64,000 nt of DNA from Mycolicibacterium doricum (GCF_010728155.1 NZ_AP022605.1:2170001-2234000), one strand, 5' to 3'. Positions 16,637 to 25,429 are shown, counted from the first letter of the stretch. A program made the numbers and translations. The notes: generated by a model from the letters alone, not told the origin.

Positions 16637-17314
16637 ATGACAGTCGTCGACGACAACTACACCGGCCATGTCGAACCCCGGACCGCGGCCAGGCGAACCC
16701 TTCCTGGCGCGACAATCGTCAAGGCCTCCGTGGGCCCCATGGACAACAACGCATACCTGATCACCTGTTCGCGAACCGGTGAGACGTTACTCATCGACGC
16801 CGCCAACGATGCCGACATCCTCCTGCAACTCGTCAGGGACCTGGTGCCGACGGTGACGTTGATCGTAACCAGCCACCAACATTTCGACCACTGGCAGGCG
16901 CTGGAGGCACTGGTCGAGGCGACCGGTGCGCCGACGGCCGCCCACGAACTCGACGCCGAACCGCTGCCCGTCACCCCGGACCGCTACCTCGCCGGAGGCG
17001 ACGCCCTCCGGATCGGCAATCTCACCTTCGACGTCATCCACCTGCGTGGCCACACCCCGGGCTCGATCGCGTTGGCCCTGCACGGCGCCGCCGCAGGCGA
17101 TGCCGTGCACCTGTTCACCGGTGACTGCCTGTTCCCGGGCGGAGTGGGCAAGACGTGGCAGGACGGAGACTTCGAGAAGTTGCTGACCGACGTCACGGCC
17201 AGGGTGTTCGACGTCTACCCGGACTCGACGGTCGTCTACCCGGGCCACGGCGACGACACCACGCTGGGTGCCGAGCGCCCGCACCTCGGCGAGTGGCGCC
17301 AGCGTGGCTGGTAG
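16637..17314 (+). CDS. Metallo-beta-lactamase fold hydrolase
   Basis: This is a glyoxalase II-like metal hydrolase; the substrate is unknown. The 225 residues begin MTVVDDNYTGHVEP. The HxHxDH motif is visible as SHQHFDHWQ (about residues 91-99), with further metal ligands in HLRGHTPGS, FTGDCLFPGG and YPGHGDDTT. The inner ATG at 16637 is preferred to 16595 because TACCGT ends 7 nt before it, a leaderless arrangement. The gene is divergent from uvrA across the 16-bp repeat array and corresponds in position to Rv1637c. Confidence 0.85.
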   Translation: MTVVDDNYTGHVEPRTAARRTLPGATIVKASVGPMDNNAYLITCSRTGETLLIDAANDADILLQLVRDLVPTVTLIVTSHQHFDHWQALEALVEATGAPTAAHELDAEPLPVTPDRYLAGGDALRIGNLTFDVIHLRGHTPGSIALALHGAAAGDAVHLFTGDCLFPGGVGKTWQDGDFEKLLTDVTARVFDVYPDSTVVYPGHGDDTTLGAERPHLGEWRQRGW

Positions 17315-17384
17315 CGCTCACACCGTCCAGGCGAACGGCAGCCGTTTGATGCGATAACGGTCGGTGCGGCGTTGTCAATCGGAA

Positions 17385-17831
17385 TCAGGGTGTGGTGTGG
17401 ACGATGAGGACGTCGGTCTTGGACCGCCGCGCCACGTTGGCCGGCACCGAACCGAGCAGTCGTCCGGCAATGGTGCTGAGGCCGACGTTTCCGACCACGA
17501 GCAGATCGGCGTTGACCTCCTCAGCCAACTCGACCAGGGCGTCGACCGGTGCACCGACGACGGCCTTTTCTTCGATGTTCTCGGCGCCGGCGGCCTTGGC
17601 GCGGTCGCGCGCCTCTCGCAAGATCGCATAGATAGGGGCATTGCCTGACATCTTGTAGCCCTCGTCCTTGAGGACGTCGGCGGCGCGCTGATCCTCACTC
17701 TGCGGGAAGTAAGCGGTGGTGACGATCAGCTTGGCGCCCGACCCGGCAGCGATCTGGCCCGCTCGGTCGACTGCCTTCAACGACGAATCCGAGCCATCGG
17801 TGCCGACCACCACGGTGCGATAGGCGCTCAT
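17385..17831 (-). CDS. Universal stress protein, Rv1636-like
   Basis: This is a single-domain UspA-fold cytosolic protein of 148 residues. The M. tuberculosis homologue Rv1636 (TB15.3) is known to bind cAMP. Visible motifs are TVVVGTDGSDSSLKAVDRA at the N-terminus and the nucleotide loop VVGNVGLSTIAGRLLGSVPANV near the C-terminus. The start MSAYRTV has GGGAGGG five bases ahead; the open frame extends upstream without a ribosome site. Neighbours match the Rv1636-Rv1637c-uvrA order. Binding to cAMP is inferred from family, but two cyclases in this window could supply the ligand. Confidence 0.9.
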   Translation of the reverse strand: MSAYRTVVVGTDGSDSSLKAVDRAGQIAAGSGAKLIVTTAYFPQSEDQRAADVLKDEGYKMSGNAPIYAILREARDRAKAAGAENIEEKAVVGAPVDALVELAEEVNADLLVVGNVGLSTIAGRLLGSVPANVARRSKTDVLIVHTTP

Positions 17832-18124
17832 CCATACCCTCCCAGAGTCATTTGCGAAGCCAACCGAGACAGTAACGCGTTGCCCGACGAACACGGGTGC
17901 TAATCGCGACACCCGGCGAGCCTGCTCGGTACGACCGACGGGCGTTCTACCGGCACAGATGTTAGCGATCGGCAAAAGCGTAACGCTCCACACAGTGACC
18001 GAGTCGTCGTGCGCTGCCGCAGTTGCTCATCGTCGCAGCGAGGTCTTTGCGTGACGAAGTGCACAGCGGTATCCGCGTCCCCCTTGAGCGCATGACGGAC
18101 CCTACGCGGGGGTAGTCCGCCACC

Positions 18125-18796
18125 ATGACGACCAAAGTGCCCGGCGCCGAGGACTTCGTCCCCGACACTCGCGACGTGTCGATCCTCGCCGATGCGGTCC
18201 AGGCATGCCGAGGGTGTGAGCTCTACCGCGATGCCACCCAGGCTGTGTTCGGACAAGGGAGCGCGAATGCGACGGTCATGTTCGTCGGAGAGCAACCCGG
18301 CGATCAGGAGGACCAAGCCGGGGAACCGTTCGTCGGCCCGGCAGGCAAGTTGCTCGACAAAGCGCTCGTGGCCGCAGGCATCGACCGGGAGCGCCTCTAC
18401 GTCACCAACGCCGTCAAGCACTTCAAATTCACGTTGCCGGAGCGGGGCAAGCGCCGCATCCACAAAACGCCGAGCCGGACGGAGGTCGTCGCGTGCCGGC
18501 CGTGGTTGCTGGCCGAACTGGACGCCGTGCGGCCGCAAGTCTTGGTGCTGCTCGGCGCCACGGCGGCGAAAGCTCTGATGGGCGACGACTTCCGGTTGAC
18601 CGCTCACCGCGGGGAAGTGCTGAACCTTCCGGCCATCACCGAGCCGACCGAACCCGACATCGACCCCGCCGTGGTGGCGACTGTGCACCCGTCGTCGGTG
18701 CTGCGCGGCCCGGCTGAGAACCGCCAGCAGGCGTTCGACGCCCTCACCGAGGATCTGCGCGTCGCGGCCGGGCTGATCTGCGGCCGGCGACGATAG
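18125..18796 (+). CDS. udgX: UdgX-type uracil-DNA glycosylase (covalent cross-linker)
   Basis: UdgX removes uracil from DNA and, in M. smegmatis, stays covalently bound to the abasic site through a histidine. The 223-residue protein shows the UdgX hallmarks: GEQPGDQEDQAGEPFVGPAG (about 55-74) and the loop KRRIHKTPS (109-117), whose H113 corresponds to the known cross-linking histidine. Iron-sulfur ligands appear to be C28 and C31 (CRGC), C124 (VVACRPW) and perhaps H99, where family 4 enzymes have Cys. HPSSVLRG (188-195) is the C-terminal motif. TAGTCC lies 6 nt before the ATG, suggesting leaderless expression. It is convergent with the next gene. Confidence 0.93.
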   Translation: MTTKVPGAEDFVPDTRDVSILADAVQACRGCELYRDATQAVFGQGSANATVMFVGEQPGDQEDQAGEPFVGPAGKLLDKALVAAGIDRERLYVTNAVKHFKFTLPERGKRRIHKTPSRTEVVACRPWLLAELDAVRPQVLVLLGATAAKALMGDDFRLTAHRGEVLNLPAITEPTEPDIDPAVVATVHPSSVLRGPAENRQQAFDALTEDLRVAAGLICGRRR

Positions 18797-18814
18797 CGGC
18801 GTGTGCGCGCAGGG

Positions 18815-19672
18815 TCATTCGCGGCGGTCGCGGCCGAAGTAGATCTCCTGGGTGGCCGTGCACACCAACGCCCCGGTGCGGTTGTACATCGTGGCGGTGG
18901 TCAGCGCGCGACCATGGACACCGCTGGGGGCTACCGCATCCGAGAGCACCCAGTCCGAGAAGTCGGCCGGCCGGTGGAACCAGACCGCGTGGTCGATCAG
19001 CGCGGAGAAACACGTCAGCGGCGTGGTTCGGCGGACCACCATCGCCGTCTCCAGCAGCGCGGTGCCGGACATGTAAGTCAGCAGGCAACTGTTGAGGACC
19101 GGGTCGTCGGGCATCGGTTCAGCGGGACGACACCACAGTCTGATGCGCGGCGACGGGTCGGGTCGGTCGAGAGCCAGACGCGGCGGCGGGTCGATGTAGC
19201 GCAGGTCGAGCGGCTGCGGCCGGACCCAGTGGCCGCCGTGTTCGTCGGCGTACGGGCGCAGCTGTTCCTGCACCGACGGCAGCGACTCCGGGGTGGGGAC
19301 GTCGGGGATCGGCTGCTGGTGTTCGAAGGTGTGGAGCGGTGCAGTGAATGACATGAGCGCTTCGAGGAGCACCTCGTCGTCCTGGCGCGCCAGCACTCGG
19401 CGGGAGGACAGCACGCCGCCGTCACGAAGCCGGGTGATCTCGAAGTGCACCGGCCGGCGTGCGTCGCCGGCACGCAACAGGTACACGTGCATGCTATGCG
19501 CAGCGCGGTCCCCGCTGACCGTGCGGCTCGCCGACATGAGCGCCTGAGCGGCGAGGTGCCCACCCACGATGTGATGCGCGGCGTTGTCCAGTTGCGTCGC
19601 CATGAACTCGTCATCTGCGATGTGCTCGACGTCCAGCGTCGTCAGGACGTCCGAGAGTTTCCGCGCAACCAC
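18815..19672 (-). CDS. Acyl-CoA thioesterase II, TesB-like (double hotdog)
   Basis: This protein is predicted to hydrolyse acyl-CoA to free acid and CoA. Its 285 residues form two hotdog domains. The first carries GGHLAAQALMSASRTV and HSMHVYLLRAGDARRPVHF (about 37-77). The second carries FSALIDHAVWFHRPADFSDW and the TesB catalytic-type Asp/His/Thr region. It differs from the tesB at 54247 and from the hotdog gene at 35087, so the window holds three such enzymes. It starts at a GTG and is divergent from the histidine kinase. Confidence 0.85.
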   Translation of the reverse strand: MVARKLSDVLTTLDVEHIADDEFMATQLDNAAHHIVGGHLAAQALMSASRTVSGDRAAHSMHVYLLRAGDARRPVHFEITRLRDGGVLSSRRVLARQDDEVLLEALMSFTAPLHTFEHQQPIPDVPTPESLPSVQEQLRPYADEHGGHWVRPQPLDLRYIDPPPRLALDRPDPSPRIRLWCRPAEPMPDDPVLNSCLLTYMSGTALLETAMVVRRTTPLTCFSALIDHAVWFHRPADFSDWVLSDAVAPSGVHGRALTTATMYNRTGALVCTATQEIYFGRDRRE

Positions 19673-19786
19673 CGGGGCATCATCCCGGACGCCGCCGCGT
19701 CCGGCCGAACCGGTCGGGCAAGATGGCGTCGTGAGCAGCGTTGCGATATCTCGGCACCGGCTGGGCGTCGTGCGGCCAGCCCGATA

Positions 19787-21148
19787 GTGGGCGCCGACGA
19801 GCGGCTACGGCGCTTCATGCCGATGCCGGTGCCGATCGTGTCGCTGCGCACCATCGTGATCGTGGCCGCGCTGTCGGTGGTGGTTCTGGTACTCACCCTC
19901 GGCACCTGGGTGTGGATCGGGGTGACGAACGAGCAGTACAGCCAGCTGGACCGGCAACTGGACTCGGTGACCAGCCTCGGGGACTTCGGGACGTTGTTGA
20001 ACGCGACGATCACCGGCGACGACCCGGCCGATCCACCTGCCGACCGGACACTGGTGCGCACCGCACGGATCGGCGGTATGACCGTGTCGGTGCCCAAGGA
20101 CATCGTGCTGCCGCAACTCGACATGGGGTACGCGAACACCACGATCGACGGTGTCGAGTACCGGGTGCGCACCTTCGCTGCGGGCCCCGCGACCATCGCA
20201 CTGGGCTCACCGCTCGCCGCGACCCAGCGCCGTATCGACCAGTTGCATCTGCGAGTCCTGCTCATCTGCGGCGGGGTGATCGCGGGCACCGTGGTCGTGG
20301 GCTGGGTGATGTGGTCGATCATGATCAACCCGTTCCGGTTGCTGGCGCAGCAAGCGCGGGCCATCAACGCGCAGTCCAAACCGGAGGAGGTACAGGTCGG
20401 CGGAGTCTGGGAGGCGGCCGAGATCGCCGAGGCGGTGGAAGGCATGCTGGCCCGCATCGGCGAGGAACAACAGCGGACCAAGGCGGCACTGGAGTCGGCG
20501 CGCGACTTCGCGGCCGTGGCATCGCATGAGTTGCGAACGCCGTTGACCGCTATGCGCACCAACCTCGAAGTCTTGTCAACCCTCGACATGACCGACGAGC
20601 AGCGCAAAGAAGTGATCAACGATGTTGTCCGCACACAGAGCCGGATCGAGGCGACGCTGACAGCGCTCGAACGGTTGGCACAAGGCGAATTGACCACTGC
20701 GGAGGATCACGTCCCGGTCGACGTCACCGAACTGCTGGACCGCGCCGCGCACGACGCGTTGCGCAGCTATCCCGGCCTTGACGTGTCGCTGGTGCCGTCC
20801 GCACAGGTGCGAATACTCGGCCTGCCCGCCGGGCTACGTCTGGTGATCGACAACGCCATCGCCAACGCGATCAAGCACGGTGATGCCACGCAGATCCGGC
20901 TGAGCGCTATCCGCTCCGGCGAGGATGTCGAGATCGCGATCGACGACAACGGCAGCGGGGTGCCCGAGCAAGAGCGCACGCTCGTCTTCGAACGTTTCTC
21001 CCGCGGGTCGACCGCATCGCGCTCCGGCTCCGGGCTTGGGCTGGCACTAGTCGCACAGCAGGCCGAATTGCACGGTGGCTCAGCGTTCCTGGAAACCAGT
21101 CCGATGGGCGGAGCGCGCCTGTTGCTGAGGCTTCCCGCTACCCGCTGA
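19787..21148 (+). CDS. Sensor histidine kinase, PrrB-like, no adjacent regulator
   Basis: This is a two-component membrane sensor. Two hydrophobic segments (about residues 18-42 and 158-182) flank an extracytoplasmic domain of about 115 residues, followed by HAMP, a DHp domain with the phosphorylated H247 (VASHELRTPLTAMR), and the ATPase domain with N, G1 and G2 boxes (IDNAIANAIKHG, DDNGSGVP, GSGLGLALV). The cytoplasmic half closely resembles mycobacterial PrrB, the sensor domain less so. No PrrA-like regulator is next to it. The GTG at 19787 shares a base with the TAG of an 18-residue upstream ORF; an ATG at 19817 is the alternative start. Confidence 0.85.
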   Translation: MGADERLRRFMPMPVPIVSLRTIVIVAALSVVVLVLTLGTWVWIGVTNEQYSQLDRQLDSVTSLGDFGTLLNATITGDDPADPPADRTLVRTARIGGMTVSVPKDIVLPQLDMGYANTTIDGVEYRVRTFAAGPATIALGSPLAATQRRIDQLHLRVLLICGGVIAGTVVVGWVMWSIMINPFRLLAQQARAINAQSKPEEVQVGGVWEAAEIAEAVEGMLARIGEEQQRTKAALESARDFAAVASHELRTPLTAMRTNLEVLSTLDMTDEQRKEVINDVVRTQSRIEATLTALERLAQGELTTAEDHVPVDVTELLDRAAHDALRSYPGLDVSLVPSAQVRILGLPAGLRLVIDNAIANAIKHGDATQIRLSAIRSGEDVEIAIDDNGSGVPEQERTLVFERFSRGSTASRSGSGLGLALVAQQAELHGGSAFLETSPMGGARLLLRLPATR

Positions 21149-21152
21149 CCGC

Positions 21153-21184
21153 GTCAGGCCCGGCGCGAACACGCCGGGCCTGAC
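21153..21184. terminator. Bidirectional hairpin terminator
   Basis: A perfect 13-bp stem (GTCAGGCCCGGCG with CGCCGGGCCTGAC) and a 6-nt loop lie between the convergent kinase gene and the repeat-protein gene. There is no T-run on either side, which is usual for mycobacterial terminators. Confidence 0.7.
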
Positions 21185-21209
21185 CGCAATGTCCGCCGGA
21201 AGCGGGTCA

Positions 21210-23690
21210 TCAATCGTCGCGACGGTCCGATGCCGGGCTGGTGGCCGGCGCCTTGGCCGGTGTCGCGCCGGGAGCGGCGCTCGCCGACCACAGCCCACCG
21301 GTTCCGGCGCAGATGCCGTCACTGGGCGGTCCGATCTCGGTCGGCAGCGGAACCGGCAGACCCGGGATCTGCGGAACGGTGATCGTCGGGATGAAGTCCC
21401 ATGGGCCGTTGGTCGCCGTACCCACCGCACCCGGCGCGCTGGGTGTCGGGGCTCCCGGCAGCAGGCGATCGAACACCGCCGCTGCTCCCTCGAGCGGCGG
21501 AAGGACGCCGGTGGGCGTACCGCCCGCACCGCTGGCCGGCACACCGGGTGCGGCTGGGTACGGAGGCGTCGGGATGTTGAGCGCAGTAGAGCCGCTGGCC
21601 GGCGGAGCCGGTGCTGCAGGCGGCGTGACGATGTTCACTGCACCCGAGCCACCTGCCGGAGGTGCGGGCGGAGCAGGCGGCGTGACGACGGGCACGGAGC
21701 TTGCCGCGGGGACACCCGGAGCCGGAGGGGCAGGGGGAGTAACGGCGGCAGCGGGCTGGACCCCGGCGGCTGGCGGTGCAGGCGGCGCAGCGGGAGCGAC
21801 CGCCCCACCGGAACCACCACCCGGGCCACCCGGGGCACCCGGACCACCGGGAGCCGGAGGCGCAACACCCGCAGCAGGCTCAACCACCCCAGCAGGCAAG
21901 GCCGGCGGTACAGGAGGCACAACACCCGCAGCAGGCTCAACCACCCCAGCAGGCAAGGCCGGCGGTGCAGGAGGCACAACACCCGCAGCAGGCTCAACCA
22001 CCCCAGCAGGCAAGGCCGGCGGTGCAGGAGGCACAACACCCGCAGCAGGCTCAACCACCCCAGCAGGCAAGGCCGGCGGTGCGGGTGGCGCAGCACCCGC
22101 AGCAGGCTCAACCACCCCAGCAGGCAAGGCCGGCGGTGCAGGAGGCACAACACCCGCAGCAGGCTCAACCACCCCAGCAGGCAAGGCCGGCGGTGCGGGT
22201 GGCACAACACCCGCAGCAGGCTCAACCACCGCAGCAGGCAAGGCCGGCGAATCCGGAGGCGCAACACCCGGAGCCGGCGGAGCTGGAGGCGTCACGGGTT
22301 CAGCCGCGGAATTCGCCGCAGGAACAGCCGGCGCCGGCGGAGCCGGAGGCGAGAAAGTCTCGACCATGCTCGACGACCCACCACCTGGAGCAGGAGGCGT
22401 CGGCGGCGCCACGTTGTCCACCGAACTCACCGTCGGAGCACCCGGAGCCGGCGGAGCAGGAGGCGTCACGGGCTCAGCCGCGGAATTCGCCGCAGGAACA
22501 GCCGGCGCCGGCGGAGCCGGAGGCGAGAAAGTCTCGACCATGCTCGATGACCCACCACCTGGAGCAGGAGGCGCCGGCGGCGCCACGCCACTCGCCGAAT
22601 CCACCACACCCGCAGGGGGAGCCAGTGAAGCCGGAGGCATCACACCCGACGCGGGCTCAACCACACCCGAAGGCGGAGCCAGCGGAGCGGGAGGCGTCAC
22701 TGACCCACCCGCACCACCCGCCGGAGCACCCGGAGCCGGCGGTGCCGGATGCGCGACACCTGACGCCGGCTCAACGACAGCGGCAGGCGGTGCAGGCGCA
22801 GCCGCACCGGCAGCGGGCTCGACCACACCGGCAGGGATAACCGGCGGCCTGGCAGGAGCGCCGGCGCCCCCCGAAGCACCGGCCGGAGCCGGCGGAGCCG
22901 GAAGCGCGACACCGGCTGCAGGCTCGATCACACCGGCAGGCGGTGCAGCGGGGGCAGGCGGGGTCACACCACGGGAGGAATCGACCACACCGGCGGGCAC
23001 GGCAGGCGGAGCAGCGGGCGCCCCTGCCCCACCGGCGCCGCCGGCCGTAGCACCCGGAGCGGGCGGAGCCGAAGACAGTCCCGCGCCGCTCGACTGCGCC
23101 AGCGGCGCGCCGGGTGCACCCGGAACCGGAGGAACAGCGCCGCCGCCGCTGCCGGCGGTGGGGACGCCCGGGGCACCGGGAACCGGAGGAACCGCCCCCG
23201 CACCCGTGGTCGCCGTCGGCACGCCCGGCGCACCGGGAACGGGCAGCGTCGCACCGCTGGCCGTGTCGACTCGCGCCGACGGCGGAACTGGTGGCCGGGG
23301 CGGCGTGGCAGCGGCAGTGCCGTTGAGCGAACCGGCGGGCGGGATACCGACGAGCGGTGGCGTCGACCCGGCAGTGCCGTTGAGCGAACCGGCGGGCGGG
23401 ACGCCGACCGACGGCGGTGTCGCGGTGGCGATGCCGTTGGTCGACCCGGCCGGCGGGATGCCGACCGACGGCGGCGTGGTGTTGGTCAGAGCAGAATTCG
23501 CGCCCGGCAGCGTCTGCGGCAACCGCCCGGGCACGGTGAGCAACTGCTGCATGATGTTCACGCACGGAACTCCGGGGCTCGCCGTCCCTGGGTCAGCGAT
23601 CGCCGTCGCAGGGTTGGAAAGCTGAACGATCCAGTAGGCTCCCGCAGTAACCAGGGCGGTGAAGCCCAATCGGTTCGTGGTCCGCGACAT
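21210..23690 (-). CDS. Large secreted Pro/Ala/Val-rich protein with 19-residue periodicity
   Basis: I do not recognise this protein. The 826 residues begin with MSRTTNRLGFTALVTAG and a hydrophobic signal-like segment ending near ATAIADP, so export is likely. A short region with [16 protein letters not shown] follows. Residues about 70-670 are low-complexity Pro/Ala/Val/Gly with a 19-residue period: three copies of TPPSVGIPPAGS-type units near 71-127, a duplicated 58-residue block (about 350-467) and seven PALPAGVVEPAAGVVPPAP-type units (about 477-609). The C-terminus (IPTITVPQIPGLPVPLPTEI, then CAGTGGLW) is more ordinary. GAGGG lies just before the ATG. The opposite strand reads as a Gly/Ala protein like PE_PGRS, but has no ribosome site and would run over the terminator. 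Confidence 0.75.
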   Translation of the reverse strand: MSRTTNRLGFTALVTAGAYWIVQLSNPATAIADPGTASPGVPCVNIMQQLLTVPGRLPQTLPGANSALTNTTPPSVGIPPAGSTNGIATATPPSVGVPPAGSLNGTAGSTPPLVGIPPAGSLNGTAAATPPRPPVPPSARVDTASGATLPVPGAPGVPTATTGAGAVPPVPGAPGVPTAGSGGGAVPPVPGAPGAPLAQSSGAGLSSAPPAPGATAGGAGGAGAPAAPPAVPAGVVDSSRGVTPPAPAAPPAGVIEPAAGVALPAPPAPAGASGGAGAPARPPVIPAGVVEPAAGAAAPAPPAAVVEPASGVAHPAPPAPGAPAGGAGGSVTPPAPLAPPSGVVEPASGVMPPASLAPPAGVVDSASGVAPPAPPAPGGGSSSMVETFSPPAPPAPAVPAANSAAEPVTPPAPPAPGAPTVSSVDNVAPPTPPAPGGGSSSMVETFSPPAPPAPAVPAANSAAEPVTPPAPPAPGVAPPDSPALPAAVVEPAAGVVPPAPPALPAGVVEPAAGVVPPAPPALPAGVVEPAAGAAPPAPPALPAGVVEPAAGVVPPAPPALPAGVVEPAAGVVPPAPPALPAGVVEPAAGVVPPVPPALPAGVVEPAAGVAPPAPGGPGAPGGPGGGSGGAVAPAAPPAPPAAGVQPAAAVTPPAPPAPGVPAASSVPVVTPPAPPAPPAGGSGAVNIVTPPAAPAPPASGSTALNIPTPPYPAAPGVPASGAGGTPTGVLPPLEGAAAVFDRLLPGAPTPSAPGAVGTATNGPWDFIPTITVPQIPGLPVPLPTEIGPPSDGICAGTGGLWSASAAPGATPAKAPATSPASDRRDD
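21865..22260. repeat. 57-bp tandem repeat, seven copies
   Basis: Seven near-identical 57-bp units, each holding GCAGCAGGCTCAACCACCCC, code for 19 residues each in the secreted protein. Several copies differ by one or two bases, so the array is recent or kept alike by recombination. Copy number would be expected to vary between strains. Confidence 0.9.
22291..22640. repeat. 174-bp direct duplication inside the repeat protein gene
   Basis: The block starting GTCACGGGTTCAGCCGCGGA at 22291 recurs at 22465 with only a few changes. Each copy codes for about 58 residues and includes the only non-Pro-rich patch, SSSMVETF. The duplication is in frame. Confidence 0.85.
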
Positions 23691-23898
23691 GTTCCCTCAG
23701 TTCTCTGTGCGCTTCGTACTGACTTGCGTCGGGGGGAACGTATGCCGATTCAGCGAAGTGGCCACCGCGACAATTCTGGGGTTTATAGAACTGTTGCAAA
23801 TGAGAAGTGCTTCGGTGACCAGACCGAAGTTGGCGCAGGCGGGCAGGGCACTGATTCGCACGAGCAACGACTTGCCGGCCAGCATCTGGAGAAGGCGT

Positions 23899-24330
23899 CT
23901 ACTCCGCGGTTTGAGGGCGGTTCACGGGAATGGCCAGCTGCTCGAGCAGGGTCCGTATGCGCCGCTCGACTTCGTCGCGAATCGGACGCACGAATTCGAC
24001 TCCCCGTCCGGCCGGGTCGGCGAGATCCCAGTCCTCGTAACGCTTGCCGGGTAGGTACGGGCACTGGTCGCCGCACCCCATCGTGACGACGACGTCGACG
24101 GCCTCCACCATGTCAGTCGTCCAACGCTTCGGTTGCTCACCCGAGATGTCGATGCCCTTCTCGGCCATGGCTTCAACGGCGGCGGAATTCACCTCATCGG
24201 CGGGTTCGGATCCTGCGGAGTAGACCCTTGCCCGGTCTCCTGCAAGGTGTCGAAGGAATCCCATGGCCATCTGGGATCGGCCCGCGTTGTGCGTGCACAG
24301 AAACAACACGCCGGGTGTCCGATCACTCAT
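23899..24330 (-). CDS. arsC: Arsenate reductase, low-molecular-weight phosphatase type
   Basis: ArsC reduces arsenate to arsenite. The 143 residues start MSDRTPGVLFLCTHNAGRSQ, where CTHNAGRS is the CX5R active loop with the nucleophilic Cys at residue 12. A second conserved Cys pair is in TMGCGDQCPYLPG, and the DP of WDLADPAG is the general acid region. The family in actinobacteria couples to mycothiol/mycoredoxin. It overlaps the end of acr3 by 8 bp, so the pump and the reductase are co-translated. Confidence 0.95.
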   Translation of the reverse strand: MSDRTPGVLFLCTHNAGRSQMAMGFLRHLAGDRARVYSAGSEPADEVNSAAVEAMAEKGIDISGEQPKRWTTDMVEAVDVVVTMGCGDQCPYLPGKRYEDWDLADPAGRGVEFVRPIRDEVERRIRTLLEQLAIPVNRPQTAE

Positions 24331-25429
24331 GAGCCCCAGCCCTCTCCTTTGATACTCCCGTTGCGGACGACCAAAAGCGCCTGCGCAGCGACAGAGATAC
24401 GTATACCAGCGCGACGAGCACGGGCACTTCGATGAGCGGGCCGACGACCCCGGCCAGCGCCTGCCCCGATGCGGGTCCGTAGGTGACGATCGCCACGGCG
24501 ATGGCGAGTTCGAAGTTGTTGCCCGCAGCTGTGAATGCCAGCGTCGTGGTCCGCGAATAGCCCAGACCGAGGGCTGCGCCGAGCAGGTAGCCGCCGCCCC
24601 ACATCAGCGCGAAGTAGACCAGTAGCGGTACCGCGATGCGGAGGACATCGAGGGGGCGACTGGTGATCTGTTCTCCCTGGAACGCGAACAGCACGACGAT
24701 GGTGAACAGCAGGCCGTACAGCGCCCACGGCCCGATTTTGGGCAGGAACTGCGACTCGTACCAGGACCGGCCTTTGGCCTTCTCACCCAGGCGTCGCGAC
24801 AGGTAGCCCGCCACGAGCGGTATGCCGAGGAAGATCAGCACCGATTGCGCGATCTGCCACGGCGAGACGTCGATTGTGGCGGTCTCCCATCCCAACCATC
24901 CCGGCAGGACAGATAGGTAGAACCAGCCAAGGACGGCGAACATCACCACCTGGAACATCGAGTTGAGCGCAACCAGGACTGCGGCAGCTTCCCGATCACC
25001 GCACGCGAGGTCGTTCCAGATGATCACCATCGCGATGCAGCGCGCGAGCCCGACGATGATCAGGCCGGTTCGGTACTCTGGCAGGTCAGGAACCAGCAGC
25101 CAGGCCAACGCGAACATGAGCGCCGGCCCTAGGATCCAGTTCAATACGAGCGAACTCACCAGCAGCCTTCGGTCGCTGGTGACGGTGTCGAGCCGGTCAT
25201 AGCGCACCTTGGCGAGCACCGGGTACATCATGACCAGGAGCCCCAGAGCGATCGGTACGGAAATCCCCTGTATCGCAATGCTGCTCAGCGCGACGTCGAA
25301 CCCGGGGACGAACCGCCCGAGCAGCAGCCCGACGGCCATAGCCAGCCCGATCCACACGGGGAGGAACCGGTCCAGCAGCGGAAGGTTCCCGGCGACGGTC
25401 GTGTCGGGATTATCCGTGCGCGCTGTCAC
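24323..25429 (-). CDS. acr3: ACR3-family arsenite efflux permease
   Basis: This inner-membrane carrier expels arsenite. Its 368 residues have about ten transmembrane segments. The conserved Cys of helix 4 is present in GLARCIAMVIIWNDLACGD, and the conserved Glu of helix 9 in AAGNNFELAIAVAI; both are needed for transport in studied ACR3 proteins. The GTG start shares four bases with the cadI stop (GTGA). With arsC it forms the effector part of the ars operon driven by the promoter near 25940. Confidence 0.95.
   Translation of the reverse strand: MTARTDNPDTTVAGNLPLLDRFLPVWIGLAMAVGLLLGRFVPGFDVALSSIAIQGISVPIALGLLVMMYPVLAKVRYDRLDTVTSDRRLLVSSLVLNWILGPALMFALAWLLVPDLPEYRTGLIIVGLARCIAMVIIWNDLACGDREAAAVLVALNSMFQVVMFAVLGWFYLSVLPGWLGWETATIDVSPWQIAQSVLIFLGIPLVAGYLSRRLGEKAKGRSWYESQFLPKIGPWALYGLLFTIVVLFAFQGEQITSRPLDVLRIAVPLLVYFALMWGGGYLLGAALGLGYSRTTTLAFTAAGNNFELAIAVAIVTYGPASGQALAGVVGPLIEVPVLVALVYVSLSLRRRFWSSATGVSKERAGAHE

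Noticed and set aside
21241..23625. 794-codon plus-strand Gly/Ala-rich frame across the repeat gene
   Set aside because: It lacks a ribosome site and signal, runs against the terminator at 21153-21184, and is the mirror of a 57-bp GC-rich repeat; the minus strand has a start, signal segment and sensible ends.
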